A stretch of DNA of 64,000 nt from Irineochytrium annulatum (taxonomy: Eukaryota > Chytridiomycota > Chytridiomycetes > Chytridiales > Chytridiaceae), in assembly GCA_027600665.1 (NCBI GenBank), contig JADGJL010000014.1, positions 56,319-120,318 on the forward strand, given 5' to 3'. Below the pieces are notes generated by a model. The model searched no databases and was not told where the DNA came from. It worked only from the letters and a program-made list of their open reading frames with translations. How positions within the stretch are numbered: the stretch's first letter is position 1; the number at the start of each line of letters is the position of its first letter. The position numbers were made by a program, and so were the translations under genes. Of this stretch, positions 8,782 through 22,745 are shown piece after piece.

Positions 8782-11700
8782 TCAAGCAAGGCTAAAACGG
8801 GCAACAAACGCCACAGGGATCCAACCGACCTCCCCCTTCATCTCCGCGGGCGCTGGGGTTGCTGTCGACGCAGCAGGTGATGACGACGATGACGAAGACG
8901 AGGCCGACCCGGCGCCAGCAGCGGCCTCCTTCGCGTTACCCGACGGCTGTCTCTTAAGCCTGCCCACGAGTGAACCAATCTTCCCCTTCGACGCGGAAGG
9001 CCCCGCACCGCCGGCAGCCGCCGTCTCCCCGACCTGCGGGGCGGGAGGCTCTGAGGGAGAAGGCGGGTCGTCCTTCGACCTCCGCTTGGCCTTGGTCCCG
9101 TAAATCCATGTCCCTTGTCGTTTGTGCACAACCACAACGTCACCCTGTTGCCGATAATAAGCATCATGCTTTTAACGAGTTGGAAAAAAAGAACACAAAC
9201 CTTTGCGAGCGACATCTCCTTCTGACTCCTCGCCGCGAACGCGTGCAGCGCGATAACCATCTCCGCATCCGGCGGCACACCCACAAGCGGGCCTTCCCCT
9301 ACCCCCGCAGCGACAACGCCCGGTATCGCGTAATCTGCTCCCGTGACAGCCCCAGCGGTCGCCGCGGCCCCCTCAACGACAGTTCCAATCTCGCTCGCCA
9401 CGTCGGCCTGGGGCGGAAAGTAGACCGACGGTACCGTCGGCCTCGCGTTCGATGGCATCCTGCTCGCGGCCACAACGGTCTGGACCTCAACGTTCGAGAT
9501 CAGCGGGCTCTCGGTCGTGAAGAGGGTTGGGTACAAAGTCGAGAGCGTCCGCTGCGGAATCGGTGCGGGCCCGCCACCGATGCCTAGGTCGTCCCCCGCG
9601 TTCACGTCAGAGTCCTGGTATTCAACGCCGTCCGGCTGACCCTCGATCTCCGTTGTAGCCTCCGATCCGTCCTCGGTGTCATATTCCAGGTCGTCGCTAT
9701 ATCCAGGGCTGACGATGGATCCGTCCTCGCTGCTGTCACCTGGGTGGCGGCCGTTACTACCGGGTACGCCGTCGCGCGTCAGGATGCGGCGGATGTTAAC
9801 TGGCGCGCCGTCCGAGGGGAAGCTAGCAAACTCAACCATAGGCTTGTCCGGGTCGGTGAAGTGGACGCGCCGACGGGGTGGCTCGGTCGCCGCATCGGGG
9901 AGGGGTAGGTCCGTAACGGGCTTGATCGTCTTCATCGATGAGGGGAGGGCCGGCAGGGGCAGCTCCGGCATCGGCTTGAAAAGGGAATCCGCGGCTTTCC
10001 CCTCCTCCGCCGCTGGGGCCGCGCCGGAAACCACTTCCATTACACCGCTCGTTACCTTCCGCTCTTCAACCGGTTTCTCCGTCACAATTGCAAGCTTGAC
10101 CTGTGCGTCGGTGGCATCCGTGTCCGCCTTGGCTGTGGCCCCTGGCTTCCCTGTCGGCTTCGTCGACAATGGTGGGTTAGGAGGCGGCGATGCGCCAGAC
10201 CGGTTCGGCGGGTTAACCTTCGGCGATCCCGTCCGGTTTGGTGACGACCTGCCGTCACCACTGGGCAAAAAGTTCCGCGGCGGCGGAACGGGTAGCGCCC
10301 CGTTCGACCCATCCTTCCCGTCCGACTCCGAGATAGCCCTCGTCGATGCGACTGTCCCAAAACTGGCGAGGTCCAGCCCGAGCGTGGATCCCAAGGGCGG
10401 CTCAGGTGAGATGGACGCGAGCCTGCTCCCGCCCATTCTCGGCAGGCTCTGCGACCTGCTCTCGTCCAACCGCTCCGGCGCAGGCCCGTCCTTCTTCGCC
10501 ACCCCTTCGTCCAACCCACCCTTGGTGGCCGCCTCCGCTCCACCCCCTTTCACGACCATGCTGCCTCTCATGCTGGCCGTCTTGAGCGCCTCCTTCACGG
10601 CCCCCCTCGTCAGCGGTGCGCTCACGGTCCCCGCCGCGATGACGCCCGCCTGCGCGGCCGGGTCGTCCGCCGCTAGCGACGAGGACCGGACCGTGATTTG
10701 GGGTGGGAAGGCCGGGAACGTGTCGAGGAAGCCCGTGCTCGAGGTCCGGTCCAGGCTGAGGTGGCGTCCCGTCTCGAAAAGATCGAACGACATCGGCACG
10801 CCGTTGGGACCACCTCCGGCTGCGCTACCCCCGTTCGAGCGCACGTCGCTGGCAAGGCTGTCAAGGGACCCGCGTCGGCGGGCCACGGGTGGCGGCGCGC
10901 CGAGGGACGGGGTGGGCCTGGTTGCCGATTTGTCGACAGCGCGGGGCTTCACGCCGCTTCCACGGTCGGCGGTGTTATTGAAAAGCGGCCCGCCGAGGGA
11001 GAGCCGAAGAAAACGGGAAGCGTTCCCCTCATCCTTCAGTGTGATGGGCTGGCGAGGCTGAGGGGCGACGAGTTTTGGCTCTTCAACGACCGGCCTCGTG
11101 TCTACTGCTGGTCTAGTATCCACCGGCCGTATCCTCCCCAGCGATCGCGAATCCACCGCCTCCGCGGCCCGACCCGCAGACGGCTCTGCTACTTCCGGCT
11201 TTATCGGGAGTGACTTCTCGACGCCGATTTCGACGATGGCGGCAAAGCAGTCGCTCGCGACCTGCCCCGCCTTCGAGAGCGTGGCTTCCTGGGCCGTGAT
11301 GAGAGATGCGCAGATGCCTTTAATCTCCTTCGCTCTCTTGAACTCATCCGCCGACAACGCGTTCGTGTGGTTCGTCCGGAGCCGTTCGAGTTCGACGGTG
11401 TGGACCTGGAGGCTTTGGAGTGCCTGCTGCATGAGATCCGGGTCCCGGGATTTCAGCCGGCGCGCCTCCGCCTCGGCCCTCCTAATGCGCTCGTGGATCT
11501 CTTTGTTCTGCTTTAGTGTCGACTTCTCATTTGCCTGATAATATTTAATCCACTGCAACTCGGCTTAAGACTCCTCACCTGTATAAAAGTCGAGTGGCTC
11601 TCAATGTTCTTGCCAAAACCCTCCTCCAGGCCCGCCGCCAAGTTATCCGACTAAGAAGGGACCAGTAGTTAGATCGCCAGACTTAAGGAATGCGTTCCAC

Positions 11701-12193
11701 TTACGATCTCCCTCAAAGCCCGCGCGATGGCCAGATGCACGATCTTGCACTGCTTCAACCCGTCTGCAAGTACAGTATCAGCATGCGCTTTATCAGCCCA
11801 ATCCCAAGCGTCCCACAACGCTTACTTGACGTGCTCCCACCTCCCGAGTCCTCGCCAGGGCTCCACCGCTTGTCGTCGTAAGCCTTTGACCGCTCCAGCT
11901 GCTCAAGGGCATCCGAGACGTCCGACATGGCCACTGTTGATCAATTTCAGGATCAGCTACGAGCATGTAGAACCACAACCAAGAGCCGGCTCCCTCGCGA
12001 GCGAAGCGCAAGCGAACACAACGGGTCACGATCCCTCACCTGCAGACGCGACAAGGGCGGACCTCGCCTTCGCGGCAGCCCTTATAATGTTCGCCGTACG
12101 CTCCCGATAGTCCCGAAAGTCTCTCGCCGTCATGTGCGGCGCCGCCGTCGAGCGTATCCCCACCGACTGCTGCTGCTGCTGCAACGCCATCAT
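8782..12193 (-). CDS. BAR/IMD-like coiled-coil protein with C-terminal SH3 domain
   Basis: Six exons (12193-12040, 11933-11826, 11763-11705, 11650-11579, 11534-9201, 9144-8782) close to 1029 residues. The N-terminal 220 residues are helical with heptad-like pattern (DFRDYRERTANIIRAAAKA; NKEIHERIRRAEAEARRLK) and look like a membrane-bending BAR-superfamily module, perhaps IMD-type. A long disordered Ser/Pro/Gly-rich middle carries RRRVHFTDPDKP, which contains a possible RVxF phosphatase-1 docking site. An SH3 domain follows, split by the last intron: VIALHAFAARSQKEMSLAKG then DVVVVHKRQGTWIYG. A cytoskeleton-membrane adaptor is the likely role (inference). The large opposite-strand ORF at 9676-11061 is a compositional shadow. 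Confidence 0.75.
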
Positions 12194-12675
12194 CGCAAGC
12201 ACTCGCCGATGACGTGTGCCGGCCTTGGAGGTCTCGAAGCTGTGTGGGAGAGCTGTGGGGGGTGCGAGGTGATGGCAAACGTGTCCGTTTCAAGTCAAAT
12301 GCGTCGGAGGCGATCGCGACGGCCGACTTGGACCCCGTTGGTGCCGACGATACTTGCCGGTCCCCTCTGGGGATGAGACCCTCCACACTAGAGCCCGGAC
12401 ACCGCCAGGATCCGAGATGGGCTTGTCCACGGTGTGGACACGTCGACCTCAGTAGACATCGCGCAAGGACCGCTTCCTGCCTGACCGGGAGGGTTTGGCA
12501 TGGGCATGGTTATCCGTTGAAATACGAAAAGCTGATGGGTGCTTGTGGTATTTACTTTGCCGGCCGGGCAGTAGGTGGATGTCGGGATTGTTGACACTGC
12601 AGGCTTCATCCCACGACAGCAATATACACAGGCACAAGCATGAAGAACAGCAATTATTTGAATTCTTTACAGCCT

Positions 12676-14226
12676 CTATGCAAAGTAGTAGCTTAACGGT
12701 TGAAATTGACTTATCCCAGTGATCTGCAAATGCTGAAGTCGAGATGCAATAGCCCGGTCCGCAATCAACTGTGTAAATTCCGCCTCACAATCGAGACCGT
12801 CCAAATTGACGAGTCGAGGGAGACGGTCACTGTGAACAATCAAATACTCCAGGTTATGTGCGCCGACAGATGATAGCATTGCCATATCCACGACCACCCT
12901 GACATTCACCACTTTAAGGTACTTCAACGTGGTCCGCAACGTGATGGCGCCTTCCCCAGCAGCGTTAAGAGTGTTAATCAAACAGAGACTCCGCAGAGAC
13001 GGCACTTCATTGAGAGCGTAGAAGTTGATAACATCTCGACTTGAGACGTTGATGCAGAGAGTTTCCAACGCATGCAGCTGCATAAGGCCGGCAAACAGAT
13101 CCTGACGCCTAGGCGGACATCCCATAGCAAAGCTGAGATGACGTAGCGATGCCATTCTTGGTAAAGCAGCAATGAACGGCTCAATGCTGCGAAGCTTTCC
13201 GAGGTTCAGGAATTCAAGCTTTCGAAGCTCCGGCAAGATTCCATCAGGTACGAAGGTCATTCGACTACGGAGGTTAAGGTACCGTAAAGTCTCCTTGTGG
13301 GCCAAGATATTTGTCTCGTTAGGAAGCACTGTCCGGCGAACTTCAAGCGCAACCACAGGAACACCTGGAATTGAGTGTCTCATTTGCACTATCATCAGAT
13401 CGACGCCGAGCAGTGTGGCCCTGTATTTCTCAGCGTATGCGGCCAATTCTCCCGGGATTTCACAGGGATACTGTTTGCCAGCACTCTTCGGCATCTCAAC
13501 CCCAGAGCCAATTTGAATCCGGTCAAGGCCATGCTTGATCGACTGCACGAGCTGTCGGAGGTAGTCGCCGCTATCTTCTTCCGTCGCCACCACCCAGAGA
13601 TTGCGGACGGCCCGCTGATTCGCGAGATTTTGGGCCAACCTCAATGGGACTTCATCGAGCTTGAGTGAGTTGGGTGCGTTCCCGGTTGACCACCGGTTGA
13701 TTAGCCATGCCTCCCAGCCGTCCTCCCAACCGACGCCGTCCTGCACGCCGTGTGTAGATTCGACTACAATTATGTCAAGCTTACCCAGTAAAGGTCCCAA
13801 CAAAGACGCCGCCAGTGTCGACGAGCTCGGCGAGAGCGTGACGACGAGCTTCCTCACAGATTTCAGGTAAACCCGCCATCGCCACGAGGCGCCGTCATCT
13901 CCGCCTCCATCGTCGGGCGCCCGGGCTGCCGCGAGACATTCGCGATCGATTTTAATGGGTTGGGACTTATCAACGAACATCCATGGATAATGACGGATGG
14001 ATCCGTCGACGTTGCGCGATACGTCAGCCCGCATGCTGGCGTCCCTTCGGCAAACAATCCCGTCTGCATTCAGCTCGGCCGCGGACCACAGGACTGCGCT
14101 GGCATGCATAAAAAGCCCTCGGGAGGTTCGGAGGCAGGCCAGGAGCGTGCGGCGATCGAGGACGTCATCCGGTTTGAGGCATTCCACAATGAGGCGCTGG
14201 ATGTCCTCGGGGCAGGAAGGCGGCAT
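12676..14226 (-). CDS. F-box-like/leucine-rich repeat protein
   Basis: Single-exon ORF of 516 residues. The start (PPSCPEDIQRLIVECLKPDD...LLACLRTSRGLFMHASAVLW) has the hydrophobic spacing of an F-box followed by the usual helix ending in LW. The second half shows irregular leucine-rich repeats (LRYLNLRSRM; LRKLEFLNLGKL; MASLRHLSFAMG; LRSLCLINTLN). It would act as substrate receptor of an SCF ubiquitin ligase if the F-box is functional. Related in layout to the gene at 36.5 kb and to the pseudogene at 38-39 kb, a small local family. LRRs are divergent and individual repeats hard to delimit. Confidence 0.65.
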   Translation of the reverse strand: MPPSCPEDIQRLIVECLKPDDVLDRRTLLACLRTSRGLFMHASAVLWSAAELNADGIVCRRDASMRADVSRNVDGSIRHYPWMFVDKSQPIKIDRECLAAARAPDDGGGDDGASWRWRVYLKSVRKLVVTLSPSSSTLAASLLGPLLGKLDIIVVESTHGVQDGVGWEDGWEAWLINRWSTGNAPNSLKLDEVPLRLAQNLANQRAVRNLWVVATEEDSGDYLRQLVQSIKHGLDRIQIGSGVEMPKSAGKQYPCEIPGELAAYAEKYRATLLGVDLMIVQMRHSIPGVPVVALEVRRTVLPNETNILAHKETLRYLNLRSRMTFVPDGILPELRKLEFLNLGKLRSIEPFIAALPRMASLRHLSFAMGCPPRRQDLFAGLMQLHALETLCINVSSRDVINFYALNEVPSLRSLCLINTLNAAGEGAITLRTTLKYLKVVNVRVVVDMAMLSSVGAHNLEYLIVHSDRLPRLVNLDGLDCEAEFTQLIADRAIASRLQHLQITGISQFQPLSYYFA

Positions 14227-14408
14227 GGCAGATCCGCTGGCAAGCTCGCTTGCACAAAAGTGTTGCGGTCTGGGTGACGAACATTATTGATTAATGGGTG
14301 AGCATTGACCAACCAGTGCCGCCCACGCAGACGCGCAACTCGCGGTCCTGCTTCATCTTAAAGTTGAGGCGATGGTTAACTGCGCATGCAGTGATGTAAA
14401 ACTAACAT

Positions 14409-15389
14409 TTACTCCCAGCCTAAAAGCCCATAAAGTTCGGCCAGGATCCAAGCAGACATATTTCTGGCAATCACACCGATGAACGAGTTCGCAATGAGGT
14501 TGCCAATAAAGACGACCGTCAAGATCTTCTGCCGTCATAACCGTCGTCGGTGAGGTCCGTCTGGTATTTGTCCAGCCGTCGCCTTTTCCATGCGCGCCTG
14601 AGTAGGTACAAAGGCCCCACAACACACGGGAAGTCACACAAAGATGAACAGCACAACAAAAAAAGTAGCTCCCAAGTGTTCCCAATCCTCATACGAGTTC
14701 GTCCCGGGCGCGGTGCCGTAAAGGTACGCCCCCAACACCTTTAAAGATAAATATATGAGAACTAAGACACCACGATATCGACGACGTTCTTCTTCAGCGT
14801 GTTCAGCAGCGTGTCACGACCACTGCAGACTTCTAGTGAAAAAGATGCCGCGAAATGTCCGTAACGATCTCACACCTGTAGGAGAGACCTGTCAGCTTGA
14901 TTCTCCATGAAAAAACGGAACAAAAACTCCCCAAGGAAACGTACCCCTTATCACGCTGAAGAGGCTGTTGTTGTTGACATAGATGTTGCTGAGGGCCCTC
15001 TGAACGATGCACAACGCGATGATGATGCAGTCGAACCTGTCGTAACCGATCCGCCAGTAACCACGGGCTCCAAGCACACTTGAGCAGGAACTCAACCAGG
15101 TGGACGGCCAGACGACGAGGCCGACCTCCTGCAGAATGCTGGGCACAAACAAGTTCGCGCTGTGGGCCGCCAACTCGATCTCGTCCGCGATCGTGACAAC
15201 GTTGGCGAACACGGCGAGGACCACCGTGACCCGGAACACGACGGACTAGAAGGTGTTCTATCAAAGGAAGTTAGCAACGGTGGCCAATGCGTTGGGCACC
15301 CCGACCTGATGACGGCCCTGGCGACTAGACCTTGGAAACGACCGGCCTTTGGAGCGCTCCCACCTCTCCAGCTCATCCAACCACCCCAT
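14409..15389 (-). pseudogene. Voltage-gated cation channel-like gene (6-TM), probably decayed
   Basis: Reading pieces on the minus strand recover all parts of one ion-transport domain. S1 is FRVTVVLAVFANVVTIADEI (15235-15175) and S2 includes LVEFLLK. S3 is GYWRIGYDRFDCIIIALCIVQ. S4 has spaced arginines, VIRGVRSLRTFRGIFF, split by an intron at about 14950-14883. The S4-S5 linker and S5 are TLLNTLKKNVVDIVV and VLIYLSLKVLGAYLYG, with a pore-side stretch NSYEDWEHLGATFF. S6 is VVFIGNLIANSFIGVIARN, ending AELYGLLGWE stop at 14409. A likely start is MGWLDELERWERSKGR at 15389. Frame breaks occur at S2/S3 and S4-S5/S5 and the pore loop is unresolved, so it is a pseudogene, has missed introns, or contains indel errors. 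One domain fits CatSper-like or bacterial-type channels better than four-domain Cch1. Confidence 0.45.
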
Positions 15390-15525
15390 CCCAGGCGCCT
15401 CTGACAGCTGATAAAGCTTAGGAGGTGGTCAATTTCGCAAAAAGATCTACAAGCCTCCCCACAATACAGCTGACAATTCGAGAGCAAAAGCACTTTATTA
15501 ATATAATAAAGGGAATAAACAATGC

Positions 15526-16398
<873 letters not shown>

Positions 16399-17962
16399 GA
16401 TTGAGCTGACAAGGACGAGAGCGAGTCAGCACCTTGGCCAAGAACCAAACAGTCACGTCGAGCAATCCCCAGCACCCAAACGCCGTCCCCGCCATTCAAC
16501 AATCCATCGCGCGACCATTCCATCCCACCCGTACACATCCCGCAAAAGCTTCCAGCCGTCTCCCCGCGACAACGCCCCAGCGGTCAAGATTCCCTGTCGT
16601 CCCCACGTCCATGACGGCATCCAGTGCTCCTGGCCCGTCTCGCGAGCCTGATGACGGTCGCGACACTCACTTCGAGTCAAAAAAATACAGGGGGAGCGAC
16701 CTGCAAAGTGAGTTGTCAATTGCGATACTCGAAAGGGGGTGTGGCGCGGGCATTGAGGATCGCCCCCATCGGCCGCGGGATCCCATGCGAGCAAGATGGC
16801 CTCAGACGATAACGGCAGGGTTGGGTTGGAGGGAGCTGTTGCGGCTTGATCACGGGACCGAGAGTAGGCGGCGGGCTCATCCTTCTTCTTCTGCGGCTTT
16901 GCGAAGGAATACCTCAAAGGTCAGGATGCCGGGACGGCGCAACAACGTCCGAGGCCATAGGCAATCCTTCCCGGTTCACGTTTCCGAAGGAGTATTGAGC
17001 AAGAAGCGGGTGCCATCTTCCCAGCAGGATGTTGGAGGGACAGTGAAAACGCTGCATAACAGTTATACCGGACCGGATTCACCATGCTTCCGAGAAAGCA
17101 ACACTGCACGGATCGTGAGGTCTCCTTGCTCAAGTATGGCAGGCTGTATGAGCTTTCTCTGTTAGCGCACGTCGGCAGCCATGCCTGGTCAATACATTTG
17201 CGTAGTAGTGAAACGAACGAACGTTGTGAGGTTTTGGTTTGATGAATGACTGAGTTCGACGTTTCGGCGCTAGCGCTCGCCGTCAATACGCTCGCGGTGA
17301 TATCGATTGTTGGTCGCTCATGGTTATTTTTGTCGCGCGGACATCTTATCGCAGGAACTGGTGCGCGTTTGTGTGCGATTTGCAGTGCTCCCGAAGGATT
17401 GATCAAGGTTTATGTCGAGGCTTTCAACACGGCCTTTCTTTTCATTCTCTGCATAAATCTTTATACTTTCCTATTGGTACTGTGGCCTCAACACCTTTAA
17501 TACATAAGCGGTGTGTGGCGTCGCATACCACCTTTCGCAGTGAAATGATAGATTCCGCGATCTTTTGAGGAAGCATATTAGAGTTCTCGTCACGTTTGTT
17601 TCTTTTTGAGGCTACAAAGCAGGAAGTTACGAATAACGGAATAACGGCGGCCGCTCCGATAAGTACGCTGGCGACTTGTGCACGGGAAGATTCGAGTGAT
17701 ATTATGTACGTAAAAAACGTCGTTGAGGACAAATCCAACTGTTAAACAATAAAGCATCATATTATTGAAGTGTTCATAGCCAGTCATCGACTAAAACAGG
17801 GGGTAAGGGCATTGCAGCAGAGAAAAACGCATGCAAGAGAGAACTCGTTGGAACGCAACCAAGTATGTACATAGCAAATCATCCAAGTGGAAACACCAAG
17901 AAAAATAATTCCTAAATTATCTTCGACCACGCGAAATCTAGCGTCGCCACGGCCGACGAGCT
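16399..17962. other. 1.5 kb region without an assignable gene
   Basis: Upstream of RPS5 and downstream of the epimerase stop. Short ORFs exist on both strands; some encode hydrophobic stretches (ASVLIGAAAVIPLFVTSCFV at about 17.6 kb minus; FNTAFLFILCINLYTFLLVL at about 17.44 kb plus), but no frame has a recognisable family, and none could be spliced into a convincing gene. Part must be the RPS5 promoter. Confidence 0.35.
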
Positions 17963-20144
<2,182 letters not shown>

Positions 20145-22176
20145 ATGTGGTTCCCAACACGGCCATCCATCCTCGCAGCCGCCCTGGCCCTTGTGGCCGC
20201 CGTGCAGGGCGCCGCCGCGGGCACGACTTCCGGGGACAGCGGCCCGAAGACGGTCCAGCAGTACCTGGATGAGGCCAAGGACCACATGACGAACGTGAGA
20301 TATAACGATGCGATGAACGCTTTCGATGCCGCAATCGGTAAGTCCAGTCGATGGGCGTTGGCGAGGAGCCAGCCAAGCGTGGGAGTTTTAAGAGGAGTCG
20401 TTGGAGGAAACGAGTGCTGTGTAGAGGCGCGACGACGTAGCAGGAGCGAGTGTTGAGAGCCTTGGAAGCGTTTCAAGACTTAGAGAGTCGGAAGTTGACG
20501 CAAAAATTATTCGCTAGCCCTCGACGCATCCAACTACCTCACCTACTACCGCCGCGCCGTCGCCTACCTCACCATGGGCCGCAGCTCCAACGCCCTCCGG
20601 GATCTCACGCACGCCCTGGACCTTAACCCGAAGTTCACCGCTGCCATGCTCCAGCGCGGAAAGCAGCTCTTGAAGGAGTGTCGGCTGAAGGAAGGGATTG
20701 AGGATCTGGAGAAGTTTTCGGCCGCAACGCCTTCGGACCAATCCGTTCCGGAGATCGTTACGGAGGCGAGGCAGGCGCAGATGGACTTTGTGGCGTACCC
20801 GCCATTGTTGGAGAGGAAGGATTACGAGCCGGCGATTGAGACGCTGACAAGGCTGATTTCGGTGTGCCCGTTGCTGTCAGAGTTGAGGCTGAAGAGAGCG
20901 GAGTGCTATTTGCAGTTGGGAGACAAGGAGATGGCTATTGGGGATATGAGGTAAATATTCGGCAAGCAAGGGAGCAGGGGGATGGGGGCAAGTGCGCGGA
21001 TAATTAAGGCGCGGACGTGGCTGGGGTATTGATTGGATGGTGAAGCTTTGGGAGGAAAGTGGTATTAGGACTCAGTTGGGGTTCCCGGTTGACGGAGTTG
21101 GGAATCTGCTTTTACCTTGCATTTCACTAAGCGGTCCCTTTATGTTAAAAGCCGAGCAGCAAAGATCCAACCAGACAGCACGGACGTCCTTTACCGCCTT
21201 GGCACGCTCCGGCTTTCGATCGGCGAGCCCGCCGAAGCCATAGGCTCCATCAAAGAATGCCTTAAATATGACCCCGAAAACAAACCCTGCAAGCAGCTTT
21301 TTCGCGACCTTAAACGTCTCGACAAGCAGCTTAAGAAGATCGAGGGCCATATCAACGTCGGGTTGTGGAAGAAGGCGCTCGATGAGCTCATCAAGCCCGA
21401 AGCGGGCTACGCGGCCGAGGTCGAGAAGATTGGGGCGCGGTCGTTAATGCATAAGGCGTACGCGATGGCGTGTCGGGCGTACGCGGAAATGAAGGATAAC
21501 GACAACACGATGAAGTGGTGCGGGAAGGCGTTGGAGCTGGATGAGAATGATATCGACTCGCTTTGTAATCGGGCGGATGCCCGTTTGGCGATGGAGGAGT
21601 ATGCGGACGCCATTAAGGACTATGAGAAGGCGCATGGGATCAATAACCAGAACCGGAGGGTGCGTCGACTATTTGCTTGCTGCCCCGCCAACGTTGGCTA
21701 AAAGTGATTGACAGGTGCACGAGGGTTACCAAAAGGCTCAGCGGCTCCAGAAGGCCGCGGGTCGGAAAGACTACTACAAGATCCTTGGGGTGTCTCGCCA
21801 GGCGTCGAAGAAGGAGATTCGGAAGGGTTATCGGAAGCTCGCGCAGGAGTGGCACCCGGACAAATACAAAGGCGACCTGCCTAAGGAGCAGGTCCTAAAG
21901 AAGATGAGCGACATTAACGAGGCATACGAGACGTTGATTGATGAGGAGAAGAGGGCCAAGGTCGACAATGGGGAGGACCCGAATGTGAGTTAACCTTTTT
22001 CTTTTCTTTTCCGTTTTATTGTCCCGCAAGAGGTCGTGACGCTAACCTTCTTCGGCAAATCTTAGGAGCAACAACAGCAATTCCAGCACCCCTTCTTCCA
22101 GCAGGGCGGCGGCTTCCCCTTCGGCGGCAACCCGTTCGGCGGCGGTCACGGTCACACCTTCCGCTTCAACTTCTGA
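20145..22176 (+). CDS. DNAJC3: ER TPR/J-domain co-chaperone (DNAJC3/p58IPK type)
   Basis: ER-lumenal co-chaperone that binds unfolded clients through TPRs and stimulates BiP via its J domain. Five exons (20145-20337, 20518-20950, 21152-21659, 21715-21984, 22066-22176) close to 504 residues, the length of animal DNAJC3. It has a signal peptide (ILAAALALVAAVQGAAA), then TPR motifs across about residues 35-390 (YLTYYRRAVAYLTMGR; VLYRLGTLRLSIGEPAEA; AYAMACRAYAEMKDN). A J domain follows: KDYYKILGVSRQASKKEI with HPD in EWHPDKYKG. The tail is Gln/Gly/Phe-rich (FFQQGGGFPFGG). No KDEL-type end is present; it stops at RFNF. Confidence 0.92.
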
Positions 22177-22745
22177 GCCTGCCTTTGAGTTGCTTCCGTC
22201 TTTTTACCTTCTTTCATTCACCTTTATACTTATTATCAATCAATCGCCTTTTTAATGGCCTTAGGCTTTACGGACTTTCTTGGGATGAGTTTGTGTATAG
22301 GGAGAAGTGGGCAGGGAACTCCCGGTTAGGTGAAAAGAAAGTACTTCAAATACAATATGCATATGTTTCTCTTCCTTTGAGACCTCTTCGTTTTTTTTTT
22401 TTTCTTTCTTAGATGGGATGTTGATACCGCATACAGGCCTGATAACTCGTTTGGACAATAAAGTAAAATTGTGTTGGATTTGGGAAGCCGCAAACATCTT
22501 CGCATCGTTGGATATATTTTTTGTTTTAAAACTCGGAAACAGGGGACAGCACAGGAATTGAAGCAAGGAAGAGAGGCCATTAGATAACTAAAACAGCCAA
22601 GACGTGATATAAGAAGAATTCAGCGCCAGCAAGAATAAAAAGCATAAGAGAAACACATCCTAAAAGACAGGTGCGAAGACCAAAACAAAAATCGTGCATA
22701 GACACCGTCAGCACCGTCCACAACCGCTGGCACCATCCCTTCCAC
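22177..22745. other. AT-rich spacer between convergent 3' ends
   Basis: Contains T-runs and several short ORFs without family resemblance; probably only the 3' UTRs of DNAJC3 and TMLHE. Confidence 0.5.

Noticed and set aside
9676..11061. 461-residue + strand ORF
   Set aside because: Low-complexity Ser/Pro/Leu translation lying wholly antisense to the large exon of the SH3 protein; a GC-rich shadow.
16434..17165. 243-residue + strand ORF upstream of RPS5
   Set aside because: No motif, and the composition looks non-coding; left as unassigned spacer.
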